From positions 14,024,146 through 14,088,145 of the forward strand of contig NC_060118.1 of NCBI RefSeq assembly GCF_021155765.1: a stretch of DNA of 64,000 nt, read 5' to 3'. Position 1 is the stretch's first letter. Each line of letters opens with the position of its first letter. Source of the DNA: Diprion similis (taxonomy: Eukaryota; Arthropoda; Insecta; Hymenoptera; Diprionidae). Positions 50,601 through 61,735 of the stretch are shown here, piece after piece. The notes beneath the pieces are model-generated. The model did not search any database, had not been told where the DNA came from, and saw nothing but the letters and a program-made list of their open reading frames with translations. The position numbers were made by a program, and so were the translations under genes.

Positions 50601-53600
50601 TCCAAGTCTTTGAACTCCCCCGCACGCACGGCCCAATGATCGAGACAACGTTTCGCCTTATTATAGGTATGGTTTTCAGTCATTCGTACGCGTGATCGAT
50701 CCGTGATTATCAACAATTACAGACATGCACATTTAGACTGAATTCAATTTATTTAAACGAAAAAAAGTCAGCTCCGCCCGTTGAAGATTAGATCAACTTT
50801 TTACGCCAGGCCATCCTGGCAATTTAATGCTCAGCTATTCCTGATTGCGCGTTTCATACCTCGACCGAGTTAATTGATGACTGCTTACAAGTTTGACACG
50901 AGAGGAAATAACCTTCAAGCATTCCGAAGATAACGGGGCCTTGTCGCTCGCGGCGCATTATTCGATCAAAGACAATGAACTCTGAAGGATGGACGGACGT
51001 CTTATAGGTATACTTCGTGTGGCAATCGCTAACGGTCGATTTTTAGATCAATTTTACCTACCGACTGACCGCTGAACAAAACGAGAACGCTCCGATCTTT
51101 GGGCGAAAAACAGATTCCCGACAAGTTCGGCGGCTGCCATACAGTTTCTCTAAAGCGCCTTTCATACCGCAGGAACTTATTGTTGAATTTAGTTATTATG
51201 ACATTTCTATACACTCTGCCAAATGACATTTTCGATTCTTTTTTTTTTTTTGTTACCTCTTATATAGGTATACTTACTAGTTCAATTCGTAAGACCAGGC
51301 TGTTTGAGAACCGCATCCTCTTTCCTTTCCGGATGAGTCGCGTATCGTTTCCGATCGGTCGTAGAATCGATTAAAAAGAGATTCAAACTTGCGTAAGGCT
51401 ACCACGTAACCCAAGAGGCATGCCTAGCAAACGACACTACAATATTCTATCCTAGTATTGGTATGCACGACGCGGACCTGTCACTTCCTGCGGGTCGATT
51501 TCCGGCCGCCGGAAATATCCTTGCAACTACACATGAATCCTTAAACGACGCGACTGATCAGATGTCGACAAACGACGTTCTCTGATGATTTGTAACAACC
51601 GATGAAACCCCGTGATTCCATGCCGACTACTAAAATCCCGTGCCGTTAGTCGCGTCGCTGATTTCTATAACGTAGGCTCCTCCTCGCTATGGTTCGCATT
51701 CTCCCCTTGTAGCGTGGGTGAAAGATCAGAGAAGGCAGACGTATTTTTCTCCTCGGTAGAACGTAGTACCTACGATAAACGACGTTGCAGCGTCTATCCT
51801 TGTTTTTAATTTTTCAGCAACCGATACGGCCTGACTACCGAAGATTTGAACAGACGATGGAGCAATCCAAACCAAGTTCTACACCCTGTCATATTCCACA
51901 CCAAAGGTCTGATGGAATACTGCACCAGAGTCCTTCAGAAACCACCCCACGTATTCGTTGATTATCACGGGCATTCGCGTCGGAAAAACGTATTCTTATT
52001 CGGCTGTTCTCGGTCCGGATCGTGGAGCGCGGCTGACAGAGCCAGGCCCGACCAGCCTGTACAGTATTTGGTAAGGTCGATGCAGCGTTGAAAATAAACA
52101 CTTGATCTCACCGATGTCGTTTGTCGTTCCGCAGATGCTTCCGCATTTGATGCAAAAGATATCTCCGGCCTTTGCTCTGCCGCTGTGCTCCTTCAAAGTT
52201 GAGAGAAGCAAGGAATCCACCGCCAGAGTTGCTGTGTGGCGTCAATTAGGCGTTGCCAGGTCAGACATGTAATGCTTGTACTCGTATTATACCGCAGCTT
52301 CGAAGCATACGTACACCTACGTTTGTCGCTGTATAATTTTTCGAGCTTTATTCTCGTTACCATTTCTTTTATACTTATACACGATTTATAGAAGCTACAC
52401 CATGGAGAGCAGCTTTTGCGGTTGCGACCAGGGTTCCCTTGCTGGTTTTCATCTCGATACCGAACATCTCCGAGATATCGGCCAAGACTTTTGTCAGGCC
52501 TTGTCGATGATGAAGGATGGTGGTGACGAATGGACCGTTGACAAGTGAGTGTACTAAGAATGAAAAAACTCTCCGTTCTCGTCGGTGAATGAGCATTTGG
52601 GTTCAACTGGAATTAAAATAGGAATATTGCAATCAGCTAATGTGCATTTCGAGAGATAAACTCAAACCGGAATACGTGCTGATCGTATAACCGGTGGTCA
52701 ACATTATTCAGCTTGACAGTATATTTTGGTGGTAATTTTCCATTTATTTTTTCTCATTCGTAATCACACCGACTCTAATATTTACTTGAACGCAGATCGG
52801 GAATGGAGTCCTGTTGTCCTCTGAAATGCATTCTGAAAGAGTCAAAGAGGCCGCAGAAATGCATTCAGGATAAACAAGCTAAGCACCATATATTCGGAAT
52901 TTCTTAGCCCGAAAGAATGTCGTTTCAATTGAACGAAACTCAAGGCAAGAATTCTTTCATTTTCATATCGCCACTGCGCTGCCTCGTTGTTTAATGCTTG
53001 AATCTTTGGCATCGAAACGATGCACGCCTCGCTTTCTAACAACGAATTAACCAACGCAAAGAACTAAAACTAAATAAAACGGCAACATTCTCGTTTTCCT
53101 TGCGTATTGTACATATCATGTGTGGAATTATGTTACGCTATTTGTCTTTTCTTTTATACTCCCGATATGCGACGATCAAATTGAAGGCTGAATACGTAAC
53201 AGATTGATCAATGATCGGCAGCTACTACAGCAATGACTCGACGGGCAATCGCTAATATATGTTGTCGATTTTGCTCATTATCCTACCCAAAAAAGTCACC
53301 CCTTGCTATAATCGGAGAAGATAACGAAAAAGAGATTTTTCAATTTTGAAACACATAATGGACCCACTGCATTGCAACTGGGTTGTGTTTCGAAAATTGA
53401 AATTTATTTATCGTTATTTTCTCCGATCGTGGCAAGGAGTGAGTTTTTCTTAGTAGGAGAATGAGCAGAAAAATCGGCTCTGTGGCCCCTGTGTATGGTA
53501 AATTTGGAGGATCGAAATACAGCTGAGATGTTCATATCATAATACTCGATTTTCGGTTGGTCACCTCTTTGTCCGCCGAGGCGGTGAATTTTCACCGTAA

Positions 53601-54025
53601 GGGAATGTGCAAAAACATTAAGGTCGTCGGAATTACGTGATCAATTAAAAAGGAAAAAAAAATACCTTTCCGTCTTTGTTTCCAACGGCACCCGTTCTTC
53701 ATTTATCGCTGTCATGGCGCTGCTGACTTGTTTGATAGTTATTAGCACCACAAATTTCTACTGAAGAAGTTAATAAAAAAAATCGCAAATAAAGCAAAAA
53801 ATTAGCTAAAGAAAAGCAATTAAATCTCGAAAAAAAGAAAATATTTTGAAAGTGGGTATGCCAACTAAACGGACTTCCTTTGAGTCACTCATTAATCAAA
53901 ATACAAACTATGATATTACATTTTCCAGGATTACCATGGAAGTAGGCGGTGTAGACGAAGAACGTGGCATGGAGGACGAAATCTCATCAAGTTGTCTTTC
54001 GGACGAGTCCGAGTTGGACGATTAG
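32677..54025 (+). CDS. AGTPBP1: cytosolic carboxypeptidase 1 (Nna1/AGTPBP1-like)
   Basis: Seventeen exons: 32677-32777, 33311-33459, 34819-34901, 36245-36356, 36446-36588, 36667-36811, 36913-37044, 37141-37284, 37363-37534, 37685-37933, 38068-38632, 38823-39335, 39411-39589, 51818-52070, 52135-52259, 52392-52544 and 53929-54025. Every phase joins and the total is 1104 residues. The M14-family metallopeptidase removes glutamates from tubulin C-termini and side chains. Seen: an acidic N-terminus; an armadillo-like helical region (to about residue 400); an acidic Ser-rich linker; the CCP N-domain ([17 protein letters not shown]); then the catalytic domain. Zinc ligands are His848 and Glu851 (HPGE) and His946 (DYHGH), with NRRW at 907-910 and catalytic Glu1027 ([13 protein letters not shown]). 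Odd: intron 12 has a GC donor, intron 13 is 12.2 kb and hosts another gene, and the tail ends in SDESELDD. Confidence 0.97.
34682..34705. repeat. poly-G run (24) in carboxypeptidase intron 2
   Basis: Twenty-four consecutive G on the transcribed (sense) strand 114 bp before exon 3. It can form a G-quadruplex in DNA or pre-mRNA, and its length is prone to assembly error. Confidence 0.9.
37648..37676. repeat. poly-T run in carboxypeptidase intron 9
   Basis: A T run of about 29 bases ends 8 bp before exon 10 and forms most of its polypyrimidine tract. Confidence 0.85.
39336..39410 (+). other. GC-AG intron (intron 12) of the carboxypeptidase gene
   Basis: The exon ends SNPIQ with CAG and the intron begins GCGAGT. 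The acceptor is TTTTCAG, and the next exon resumes in phase with [15 protein letters not shown]. The intron is 75 bp and has in-frame stops. No GT donor gives an in-frame join here. Confidence 0.85.
39590..40857. other. 5' part of carboxypeptidase intron 13
   Basis: Non-coding sequence between exon 13 and the nested lectin gene's 3' end, containing the inverted-repeat candidate at 40035-40158. The lectin 3' UTR should lie here on the minus strand. No clear AATAAA was found for it close to the stop. Confidence 0.5.
40035..40158. mobile_element. possible MITE with short inverted repeats
   Basis: A 14-bp perfect inverted repeat: GGGAATCTCTGGTG at 40035-40048 and its complement at 40145-40158, 124 bp from end to end. 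CTCCGA recurs just inside each arm. The left end reads CAGGG, as in many hAT elements. No matching 8-bp target duplication was found, so the class is uncertain. Confidence 0.4.
40858..45264 (-). CDS. C-type lectin-domain secreted protein with acidic tail
   Basis: Four exons on the minus strand: 45264-45216, 42512-42155, 42023-41868 and 41533-40858, all in phase, giving 412 residues. It lies wholly inside intron 13 of the carboxypeptidase gene, on the other strand. Seen: a signal peptide ([16 protein letters not shown]); a CTLD at about 25-170 with the four conserved Cys (51, 145, 160, 168) in the usual order; and a tail of about 240 residues rich in Asp, Glu, Ser and Thr with a (SA) repeat. 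The calcium/sugar motifs EPN or QPD and WND are absent: the second site reads EWVTEDC. Sugar binding may therefore be lost or altered. The role is unknown; insect CTLDs act in immunity, adhesion and matrix. The 2.7-kb first intron follows the signal exon. Confidence 0.92.
45265..51817. other. 3' part of carboxypeptidase intron 13, with GC-rich islands
   Basis: No coding exon can be supported. GC-rich blocks lie at 45.3-46.7 kb, directly upstream of the lectin gene and so probably its promoter region, and at 49.9-50.5 kb. They keep long frames open on both strands without motifs. A purine microsatellite (GAGGA/GAGAA units) spans about 46227-46276. Confidence 0.5.
46227..46276. repeat. purine-only GAGGA/GAGAA microsatellite
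   Basis: A tandem run of 5-bp units: GAGGA copies pass into GAGAA copies, then GAGAT. It is all purine on the plus strand, so it could adopt triplex DNA. Confidence 0.8.
53264..53478. mobile_element. 215-bp foldback (palindromic MITE-like) element
   Basis: Arms of about 100 bp pair with each other: GCTCATTATCCTAC at 53272 matches the complement of GTAGGAGAATGAGC near 53455, and ATCGGAGAAGATAACGA at 53311 matches the complement of TCGTTATTTTCTCCGAT near 53412. Further matches run nearly to the middle, leaving a loop of about 30 bp around GGACCCACTGCATTG. It has no coding capacity. It lies in the last intron of the carboxypeptidase gene. No clear target duplication. Its size and structure fit a foldback MITE; a long RNA hairpin would form if transcribed. 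Confidence 0.75.
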
Positions 54026-55277
54026 GTTCGCAACCCGCACCGCTCTAATCATTTATTGGCTCTAATTTGAGAATTGTTACATACCAGCTGTCATTCTGTT
54101 GCTCCTCTCATGTCTCGCATAAAAATTTGATTGCATTGTGGAAAAAAAAATTTGATAGCAACAAATGTAGTGAAAAACAGTCATTCGAATGGCGAATCAT
54201 TGATGTAGAAAGTGCCATCGGTGTAGTACCTATGCGGAGTGATTGGTGTGGACGAGCGAGGGCTACTCCACCTTTTCTTTCCAGAAAAAAAAATTTCAAA
54301 ATCCCTGTATGCTCAAGCAGGTATCGAATATCTATGGGAACGGTATAGCACAAGACGAAGGGGGAAAACTTCATGTACCTATATACGAGTCGAATTTTAT
54401 TACTTGTGCGTGTTTTATCCCTAACACGATAGTATTATTAAATGGCTGTACGCTTATCGTTAGGGTGTATCATAAATGTTGAACATGACACTTTAATCGA
54501 GTTTTAATTTGGTTTCTAGGTATTCTTAAATCTAATGTGTATAAATAATTATACAGACACTCTTCATTTTTACTGAATTAAAAAAATTTCACAAAGCAAA
54601 AAATTTCATGCCGCTATTTCTACTTAGATATGCAACACGCATGGAATACTTTTTTTTCCAAGTGTCATGTGAGAAATATGAGAAAGAATTATTTATAAAC
54701 TCATAGTGGAGGTGAATTGACTCTGAATACCGTCGAGGCAAGACGAGTTATTGGTAATTATTACGACTGATAGTTTCACAACTTTTACTTCTACTCAATT
54801 TATAATGATAGTCTGTAATCGCACGCGGTGGTCTCAAGTAGTTGTCGTTAACTTTACTGACGTAGTGTATATACATATATCATCGAAAAATTAGACTCCA
54901 ATACATGCGACTTTGTACATCAGGATAACTTCAAATAATACATCGATAATTACAATTGATAGAAGCCACGGGTCGTTGTGTTTCAACGTTGTTGAAGTCT
55001 GGGAAAAAATAAGTCTTGAGGATCTTTTCTTATAATCGGTGGATTAAACTAAACTATAATTGAGTATTTGTCGAGCGATTACTTTTACATCATGGCCCCC
55101 TACGTACTGATAACCATATTTATGTACAATATAGGTACATTTCTCCCAGTTATTATCAAACTGATCGTAAAGTATACGTGATGTTTGAAAGGAGGTAAGT
55201 TGCCGAGATGAATTCCTACATCCTTGAACAGAGAATAGATTGAAAAAAAAAACGCCAATGTTCCCTGTGTATTCATT
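54026..55277. other. convergent 3' intergenic region
   Basis: AT-rich DNA between the carboxypeptidase and uncoupling-protein stop codons, which should hold both 3' UTRs. No canonical AATAAA stands out on either strand. No gene seen. Confidence 0.5.
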
Positions 55278-58223
55278 TCAAACGCTATCCCGTACATTAT
55301 TGACTTTGATTTTGATCTGCTCGTACGTGACCCAGAGAACGATGTTCCACGACACGAGACGAGCGAAACTCGGTACGAAACCCTTGTAGAAAGCCATGGG
55401 ACCCTCCTGCGTGAACATTCGAACCGCTGCGTCGAGGGCTCCCGTGTATTCACCAGGAGCGCTGTTCATATACCGGGTTTTGACGACGTCCACGGGGCTC
55501 GCTGCCAAGGTGGTGCAGAGACCAGCTGCCATGGCCGCGGTCAAATGACACGGTATCCCGTCTCTGAGCATCCCGGAGTGTATGATCACGTCCTTGATCA
55601 CGTCGTAGCATACGATCTCGGCGACGTTCACGATGGCGTTCCGTGACATGTTCGGAAGTGTTCCTGTCGAGAGAGAGAGATAGAGAGAGAGATAGAGATA
55701 GAGAGCCATGGAGAAGTTAAATTACTGTCGTTGTTCGCTTCTCACTGTAAGGAATCGAAATTCCAAAAGTTTCTTACCTTTCCACAGGCCTCTTGTTCCT
55801 TCTTTCAGAGCGATGTTCCTGTAGGCTTGCAGCGTCGACGTGTATCGAACTTGCCCGGAATTCATTCCCAGATTTCCGGCTTGAAGTCGAACCTTGACCA
55901 CGTCGGTTGGCTGTGCAAAAAGTACCGCCAGTGCTCCAGTGGTGATGCCAGCTGCGACGCGAGTCCCTATGTTTAGAGAATCGCTTCGTCCAGCTTTCTT
56001 ACCTGTTGGAAGTGAAAGAAATCTTACGTTACATTTGTTCAACTATTTCAATGAAATGAAGCTGACGATTTGAAAAATGATTATTGACAAGTCACACGAT
56101 AGGTAGTTGATTATTTATTTTTTTTCCAACTGTCAGCAGTTCAGTTTGGCTTAGAGTTCTGCGTGTCACTCTGGATTTCGAAATGAAAAAACCAGCGCGT
56201 AGCTGGTGAACGTCTACGTTTTACTGATCTGCCTCTCTCTGCCCCCTTCTTGCAAACCCGCGCGCTGCATCGTGAATCTAATTTTATCCATTGCCGTACT
56301 TGAAATATTAATAAAGTGACGGTAAGAAGGCAACAGCACACGCCGCACATTCCAGAGAGGTGCCCCCCCCCTCGGGTACTGGTGTTATTTTTGGCTTTTT
56401 GCAATTCTGCCCAAGAGTGGCCGACATCCTGGAAAAACGGATCGCATTGCGCTAGGCAAAAAGTTTCGGGACACACAGCCTGAGAACACCTTTATGGATC
56501 GTGAGGTGAGGCTTGTAAGAATGCACAAAGGGCGCAGATACGTCCGCGATTAGTGCAAGACCAATTCAAACTCGGAATGACGGAAGAGCGTGGTGAAATG
56601 ATTTTGAGCCATCGATCGGTCACTGAAACACGATTTTACCGTCAGCAAGTGGTGTCTGGAGTAGAACGATTTTACAAATCAACAACTCTTCCGTCATTCC
56701 CCGTTATTTCGTAGGTTTTTAACATTTGACAAGAACCTATTCTCAAAATTATATTCGCTCGTTACTTTGCCGTAGGTATGATATAGCTGGATATGCTTAT
56801 TAACATAAACTCATAAGGTTAGTATGCGCGCTGATATAATGCGTTAGTTACGTAATCAATTATGTGAGTGTTGTTTTTTTTTGAAGTACCGTCGATGATT
56901 CCAGCGTAGAAAGACTTGACGGTGTCGTAGAGGCCCAATCGAACACTTGCAAAACACATCTGTCGCTGTAGACCGGCGGACAGACCTCCGTACAGGCTCC
57001 TGCAACCACCCTCGCTCAAACTGACGCTCTAAACTCTAACAATTCGCACCTCGTGCGGTTGCCCTTCATCACATACCGCCAATACTTCATAATGTTTATT
57101 AACTCTACTGTCGACTCTATCCGGCGTGTAATTCATAATAATCATTAATTTAGATTATCATCGTAACCGTTACGCCGAGATCTAGCCTTAATTGTTTATT
57201 CATAGTACGGAACATGGGTGCATACCTAAGGTTGATTAGTCGAGGCAACTTAACAACATTAAAGTACAAGTGAATGTGTAAGTAGGAGAAACTGATTGCG
57301 AGAGTCCCCTTAAATCAGACAATATGATACCTCTGCTCTCTTCCGCGTTCAACTAGTTGCAGACACTCCGGGGCAGTTTTCTTTTACGTCATAGTCATAC
57401 CGTTCTTACTTACAATCAGTCTTTAAGAATCAATTTTAAGAAATCGAAGTTGAACAATCGTTTACAAAAAGTAGCAGAAAACAGCACAGCAAACAACTTC
57501 GGTTGACGAATTTTTGTTTTTTTTTCCACTCTACGACTCGCGTGTCATTTAATTTCCGTTCCGTAACTCGATACGCAGATATGCTTGTTAAAAAAAAACC
57601 GTCAAACGAGCAAACAACTTAATTAATCATTTGAGTTAAATTTGTTGAATTAATATTTGCGGAAAAGTTACCAAACTGATAAACTGTCATTTGATTATCC
57701 GTGCGAATGGTGTGTAAAAAAATAAAAAAATAAATGAAAAACTGTGGGTTGTCTCGTAATTGCCGTGTGAGACAGGGAGACGACAATGTCCAATATCGCC
57801 CTGACGTCAAAGCGTCGAGTACAGAGGTAGTAATTGACTTGGGTGACGCTATATCGCAACAAGACTATCGGCGAAACATAAAATTAAGTTTGAAAATTTG
57901 TAGGTGTCGTGAAGCCATACCTTGCTCCTTCGGTTCTTACGATGTTACCCATCGTCTGCAACAATCCTGGCTGTGCGGCTCTGACGGCAAGGACGGATCC
58001 CTCGGTCGATGCCAACAACAAGGCTCGTCCTTCTCCTGCGATCTAGAAGTAACAATCTGCATTATTCACAGCATGGAAATATATGAAATGGCTACCGTAA
58101 GTTTGTGAAAAATTAGTCGATGATAACCTGCATCCTGACTTTCGTCGTGTCCAGTGGAAAAGTTGCCAAGTCCGCGATGCAGGCTGCGGTTCCTGCCGTG
58201 AGTAATTTCGTGCCCAGGGACAT
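55278..58223 (-). CDS. UCP2: mitochondrial uncoupling protein (UCP1-3 clade)
   Basis: Five exons on the minus strand: 58223-58128, 58042-57921, 56999-56890, 56002-55778 and 55663-55278, all in phase, giving 312 residues. It is an inner-membrane carrier of the SLC25 family; UCP2-like members exchange anions or protons and limit membrane potential. Seen: three carrier repeats with [10 protein letters not shown] (23-32), [11 protein letters not shown] (140-150) and [13 protein letters not shown] (from 240). The [34 protein letters not shown] and [21 protein letters not shown] segments favour the UCP1-3 group over dicarboxylate or oxoglutarate carriers. The first repeat is split by 86-bp and 921-bp introns. 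The acceptor of the last exon uses a CT microsatellite as its pyrimidine tract. The ATG opens close behind the preceding gene. Confidence 0.95.
55670..55705. repeat. GA/GATA microsatellite forming a splice acceptor tract
   Basis: GAGAGAGAGATAGAGAGAG-type repeat on the plus strand. Read on the minus strand it is the CT-rich tract directly before the CGACAG acceptor of the last uncoupling-protein exon. Confidence 0.85.
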
Positions 58224-58438
58224 ATTATCGTTGTGTGCGTCTGGTTTCATATTCTTCGTATTTATTACAAACGTTTGTCACTGTATGTTACTGGTGGGAT
58301 TGGATCGTTGTGATCGGTATTGCTCTTGGTAGCGATTCCTTTCTTTCGAATTGTACCACGTACAGAGAAGTCGGAGTGATAAGGTCGACGTCTTCAACGT
58401 TGATCCACCTCGATGGTTAGTTAAAAATTAGGTTAAAT

Positions 58439-58444
58439 TTTATT
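58439..58444 (-). terminator. polyadenylation signal of the unrecognised small gene
   Basis: AATAAA on the minus strand 91 nt after the stop at 58535 and about 215 bp before the uncoupling-protein ATG. It marks a separate transcript end. Confidence 0.6.
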
Positions 58445-58534
58445 TACACTATTTACAAGTCCTTCAGCAGGACCAGCCCTTCAGATTCCCATTAATATGT
58501 ATTCCTTCGCTCTCTCCTCCTTATTTTGCGCGAG

Positions 58535-59408
58535 TTAAAAATTCTTCGGCTCAAATTCCCTGAAGTGGTCCGGATACGCGTGCAGCCCCTCTGACCTCGG
58601 GCAATCGTGCTTCACTTCCCTGTTGTCGAGTTCTTTGTACATACTATTCTCCTGCAAGTAGAAATATTGACGAAAATTATAACACAGTTTCGAAGCTCGG
58701 ATGATAACAGGTGTTTTCACATAAATTATCATTCGCAGAGGATATTTCTTGTCAGTTCAATATAATCAAGCGAACCCGCAACGAATCACTGGAAATAGAG
58801 AATGACGAGAAAGCTCACACGACATTTTCAAGCAACGGCATGAGGTTAGATTTTAAATAACTTCGTGTGCAGTTGGATATGGGCCAATAAACTGTGCATG
58901 GCCCGTCACAATCGGGGGCGGTGATATACCTATTATACATATATACTTATGTACAAACAACGTGACGACAATGATCGAGGGCTTCCAAATAGCAGGGCAA
59001 TATGCGGTACATCGTAGCTGAGGGCAATAGGGCATGTTAGACATGTATGTGTGTACTTGTTTCCATTTATAAAAACCTGTTCTAAGTTTACTTGTGCGCA
59101 ATGATCTAGAACAGCGCAAGTTATGCAGTGACATTCAGGATATTTACAGCTGCTCTTTGGTATTTGTTAATTTGATTATGAGTATAGATACTTTACGAAT
59201 AAATAATGACAAGTATGAATTACTGATGTAAACCCGATGCACATATTCTGATTTACTCGAGTCCATTTCCTGCCTTTGTTTACTATTCCGTGCACTTTGA
59301 ATCTCGCCGGATTCGTTACTGCGTCATCTTACACGACGCGCTTCGGGAGTCACCGATCGTTTCGTTTGCACGTACGGGGTGCTTCGAACTAACCGATAAA
59401 GTCGAGCC
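58535..59408 (-). CDS. unrecognised small protein, last two coding exons
   Basis: Seen: two exons on the minus strand join in phase. The first, 59408-59333, has acceptor CATCTACAG and donor GTAAGA and encodes ARLYRLVRSTPYVQTKRSV and six more residues. The second, 58651-58535, has acceptor ACTTGCAG and encodes 38 residues ending PDHFREFEPKNF, then a stop. The first exon has an in-frame stop just before its acceptor, so an upstream exon with the ATG must exist; I could not find it between 59.4 and 61.7 kb. The basic, Arg-rich, acid-poor first part would suit a mitochondrial presequence. A polyA signal follows at 58439. No family recognised; at least 64 residues are visible. Confidence 0.55.
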
Positions 59409-59556
59409 CTGTAGATGTAGAAGCAGGGTCAGACAGGGCGTGATCGGGTGTCTCTGTAATTCATCGCCGTTCTTCGACGAGTTGCAATCAACATTATGAA
59501 GGTGCTGAAGCGTAATGTGCACGAGGAAGGATTTATTTGTTAATACGTAACAAGTA

Positions 59557-59699
59557 CCGACGTGTCCTAATAAAACAAGGGTACCTCAGAAAACTCTGCA
59601 AGGTGTGTATAGAATTACGTATGGGTCAGCGCAGTCCTACGAGATACACATGTTCTAGCTTGCGAGGCGAGATACCCTTTTTTCATTAGGACACGTCGA
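59557..59699. mobile_element. 143-bp MITE with TA target duplication, Tc1/mariner type
   Basis: The terminal inverted repeats are about 30 bp with few mismatches. The left end starts CCGACGTGTCCTAATAAAAC; the right end, read on the minus strand, starts TCGACGTGTCCTAATGAAAA. Both continue AAGGGTAYCTC. TA dinucleotides flank both ends (59555-59556 and 59700-59701), as expected for Tc1/mariner insertion. The element is too small to encode a transposase. It sits about 150 bp upstream of the first visible exon of the small unrecognised gene. Confidence 0.85.
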
Positions 59700-61594
59700 T
59701 ATCTGTTTCTACAATTTGTGTATGTTTGTTAAAAAAGAATAAGAGTAACGCGATGTTACGACATTTAGAATAGGGAATATGACCCACAACTAGTAGAAAA
59801 CTGTACGTTTGCACTACACTTGAAGCCAAGTTTTTTCCTGTGCTTACTTTCGTAGGTAGCTACAGATATTTACTCAAGTATTTCGGTTCCAGTTTACATT
59901 TCTCAACTTTATGAAGCTATGGTTTACACAAGTCTGCATTATTCCTTCTTCCATGTTGATCCACAAATCTTGCACAGATACGATTGGCTTTAAGTGTATT
60001 GTTGTGACTTACATTATTTCTCTATCTTCGTTCCACGGATACGTCGTGTACGTAATCGATATCGGACGTGTTGGATCGGCAAAAACTACGATTGATTTGA
60101 GAGTAGACGCTGTATACTTGCAATTATAGCAGTAGCTCGTGTATCAACTACGTGCAAGGTGAGAAAATGCTTGAGACGGAAGAGAACTTGTGCGGCAAGC
60201 CGGTAAAATCTTTTCATAATCAAGCAAAAACACAGGCTGGAAATCGAAATAATTCATTCATTATTTATGATACACTCGACAGTTGTGACGCACATTGGGC
60301 CCGAAATTTATTTCCGTCTACGTAACGGCAACGCGTGATCCTTGAACAGTACAGGGAAAAAAAAAACCAATGACAGCCTATTATTATTGTTATTATTATT
60401 ATACTTCGAGGCTATTTCTTTTAGATTCGTACAATTTTTGAAAAACATGGGCAGTTCGTAGAGTTTGCACGATTATAATAACTATTGTCACAGGTGAAAA
60501 TGTGTACCATATAAAATCTACGTATTCGCAAATGACTTTGCATTTCAACAAAAAATCATCGTATATCGCTATCCTGCATCGGTTGGGACGTACTTCATAC
60601 CCCTTCTATTCAAGCGATTGGATATTTCTTTGTCTCAAGCGTTTCGTTCGCGCAACGAAGGTTAAATAGCTATCATTTATCGCCTTTGGCACCGTGCATG
60701 TACGCGTGTAGAGGTTTCGGTACACATCTAAGGCAGGGGTACAGGGTGTCGCGGAAAGCGTTTTCCGTGTTAGTTTGCATCGTTTGAGTAGAAAATTACA
60801 CGTATATAGCTAACCAAACCTAACGGAACTTCACAGCAGTGCGGTTTTACATAATCTTCGACCTCGATATTCGAAAGTTTAGCCGACCTTATAGAAAGCT
60901 ATTCTATCAAAGCCTATATCAGTAGCTTGAATAAATTTTGCTTGTCTTTGTGTAAAATTATTTTTACACCGCGGTCTTGAATCATTGAACTTCAGCTGAA
61001 ACAAATCGATAAAGCTCATACCTACAGTCGTACACCTTATATCCTAGCCACCTACGCGCAATACCGAAAAGGAAATAAGAAGACCTGAGATGCTCGCGCA
61101 CCCCGCAGAGATACATTTTTTCAAATTTCACCGATCAATTGAAGAAGATTTTGGTCGCCTGAAAATTCGCTGAATTCGATCCTAAATATTTGCCGCATTA
61201 AATAAGTCAGATCAACACAGCAGAGCCGACTGCAACGATCACCCCAACCTTGCTCTCGTAAAACCGAAGTGCTCTTTCGTGTCACGTTGCGATGACAGCC
61301 CTTCGATTTACAAATATTTAAAATCACTAACAAGCGATTATATGCACGAAATTCACTTTAAATTAACTACGATTAACCAGATTTATATGCATATTTTGGT
61401 AAATTATAGGTGAGAAAGTAATGAAAATTGTTGAATCTATTCCGACCGGTGAAATAATATTTGAAATTCCATAGATAAGTACCGAGTGAACCGTGTCTCT
61501 TGTCGTAATATCTCGTACCCGTAACCGAGATAAATCTAATCTAGATAAAACGCGGTTAACACTCGGAGAAACATATTCTCCAGCGATTTTTACT

Positions 61595-61735
61595 CACCAA
61601 GTTGACAGTGGGTGAATAACAACACTACTGAGCCGATGTTACGGCATACCCTTGCTTATATCGATGGCGCGGCCAATCAGCTGTGTCCGCCGCTTGTCTC
61701 CAGCCAATGGAAAGCGGTGCACTCGCAGTGTTCAC
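61595..61735 (-). promoter_or_regulatory. possible promoter and non-coding first exon
   Basis: Two CCAAT boxes (CCAATCAG at about 61673 and CCAATGG at about 61704 on the plus strand) sit in a GC-rich stretch. On the minus strand they are followed by a strong donor (TTG/GTGAGTA) at about 61598 with no long frame before it. This would suit a 5' untranslated exon for the minus-strand genes at 55-59 kb. Inference only. Confidence 0.3.
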
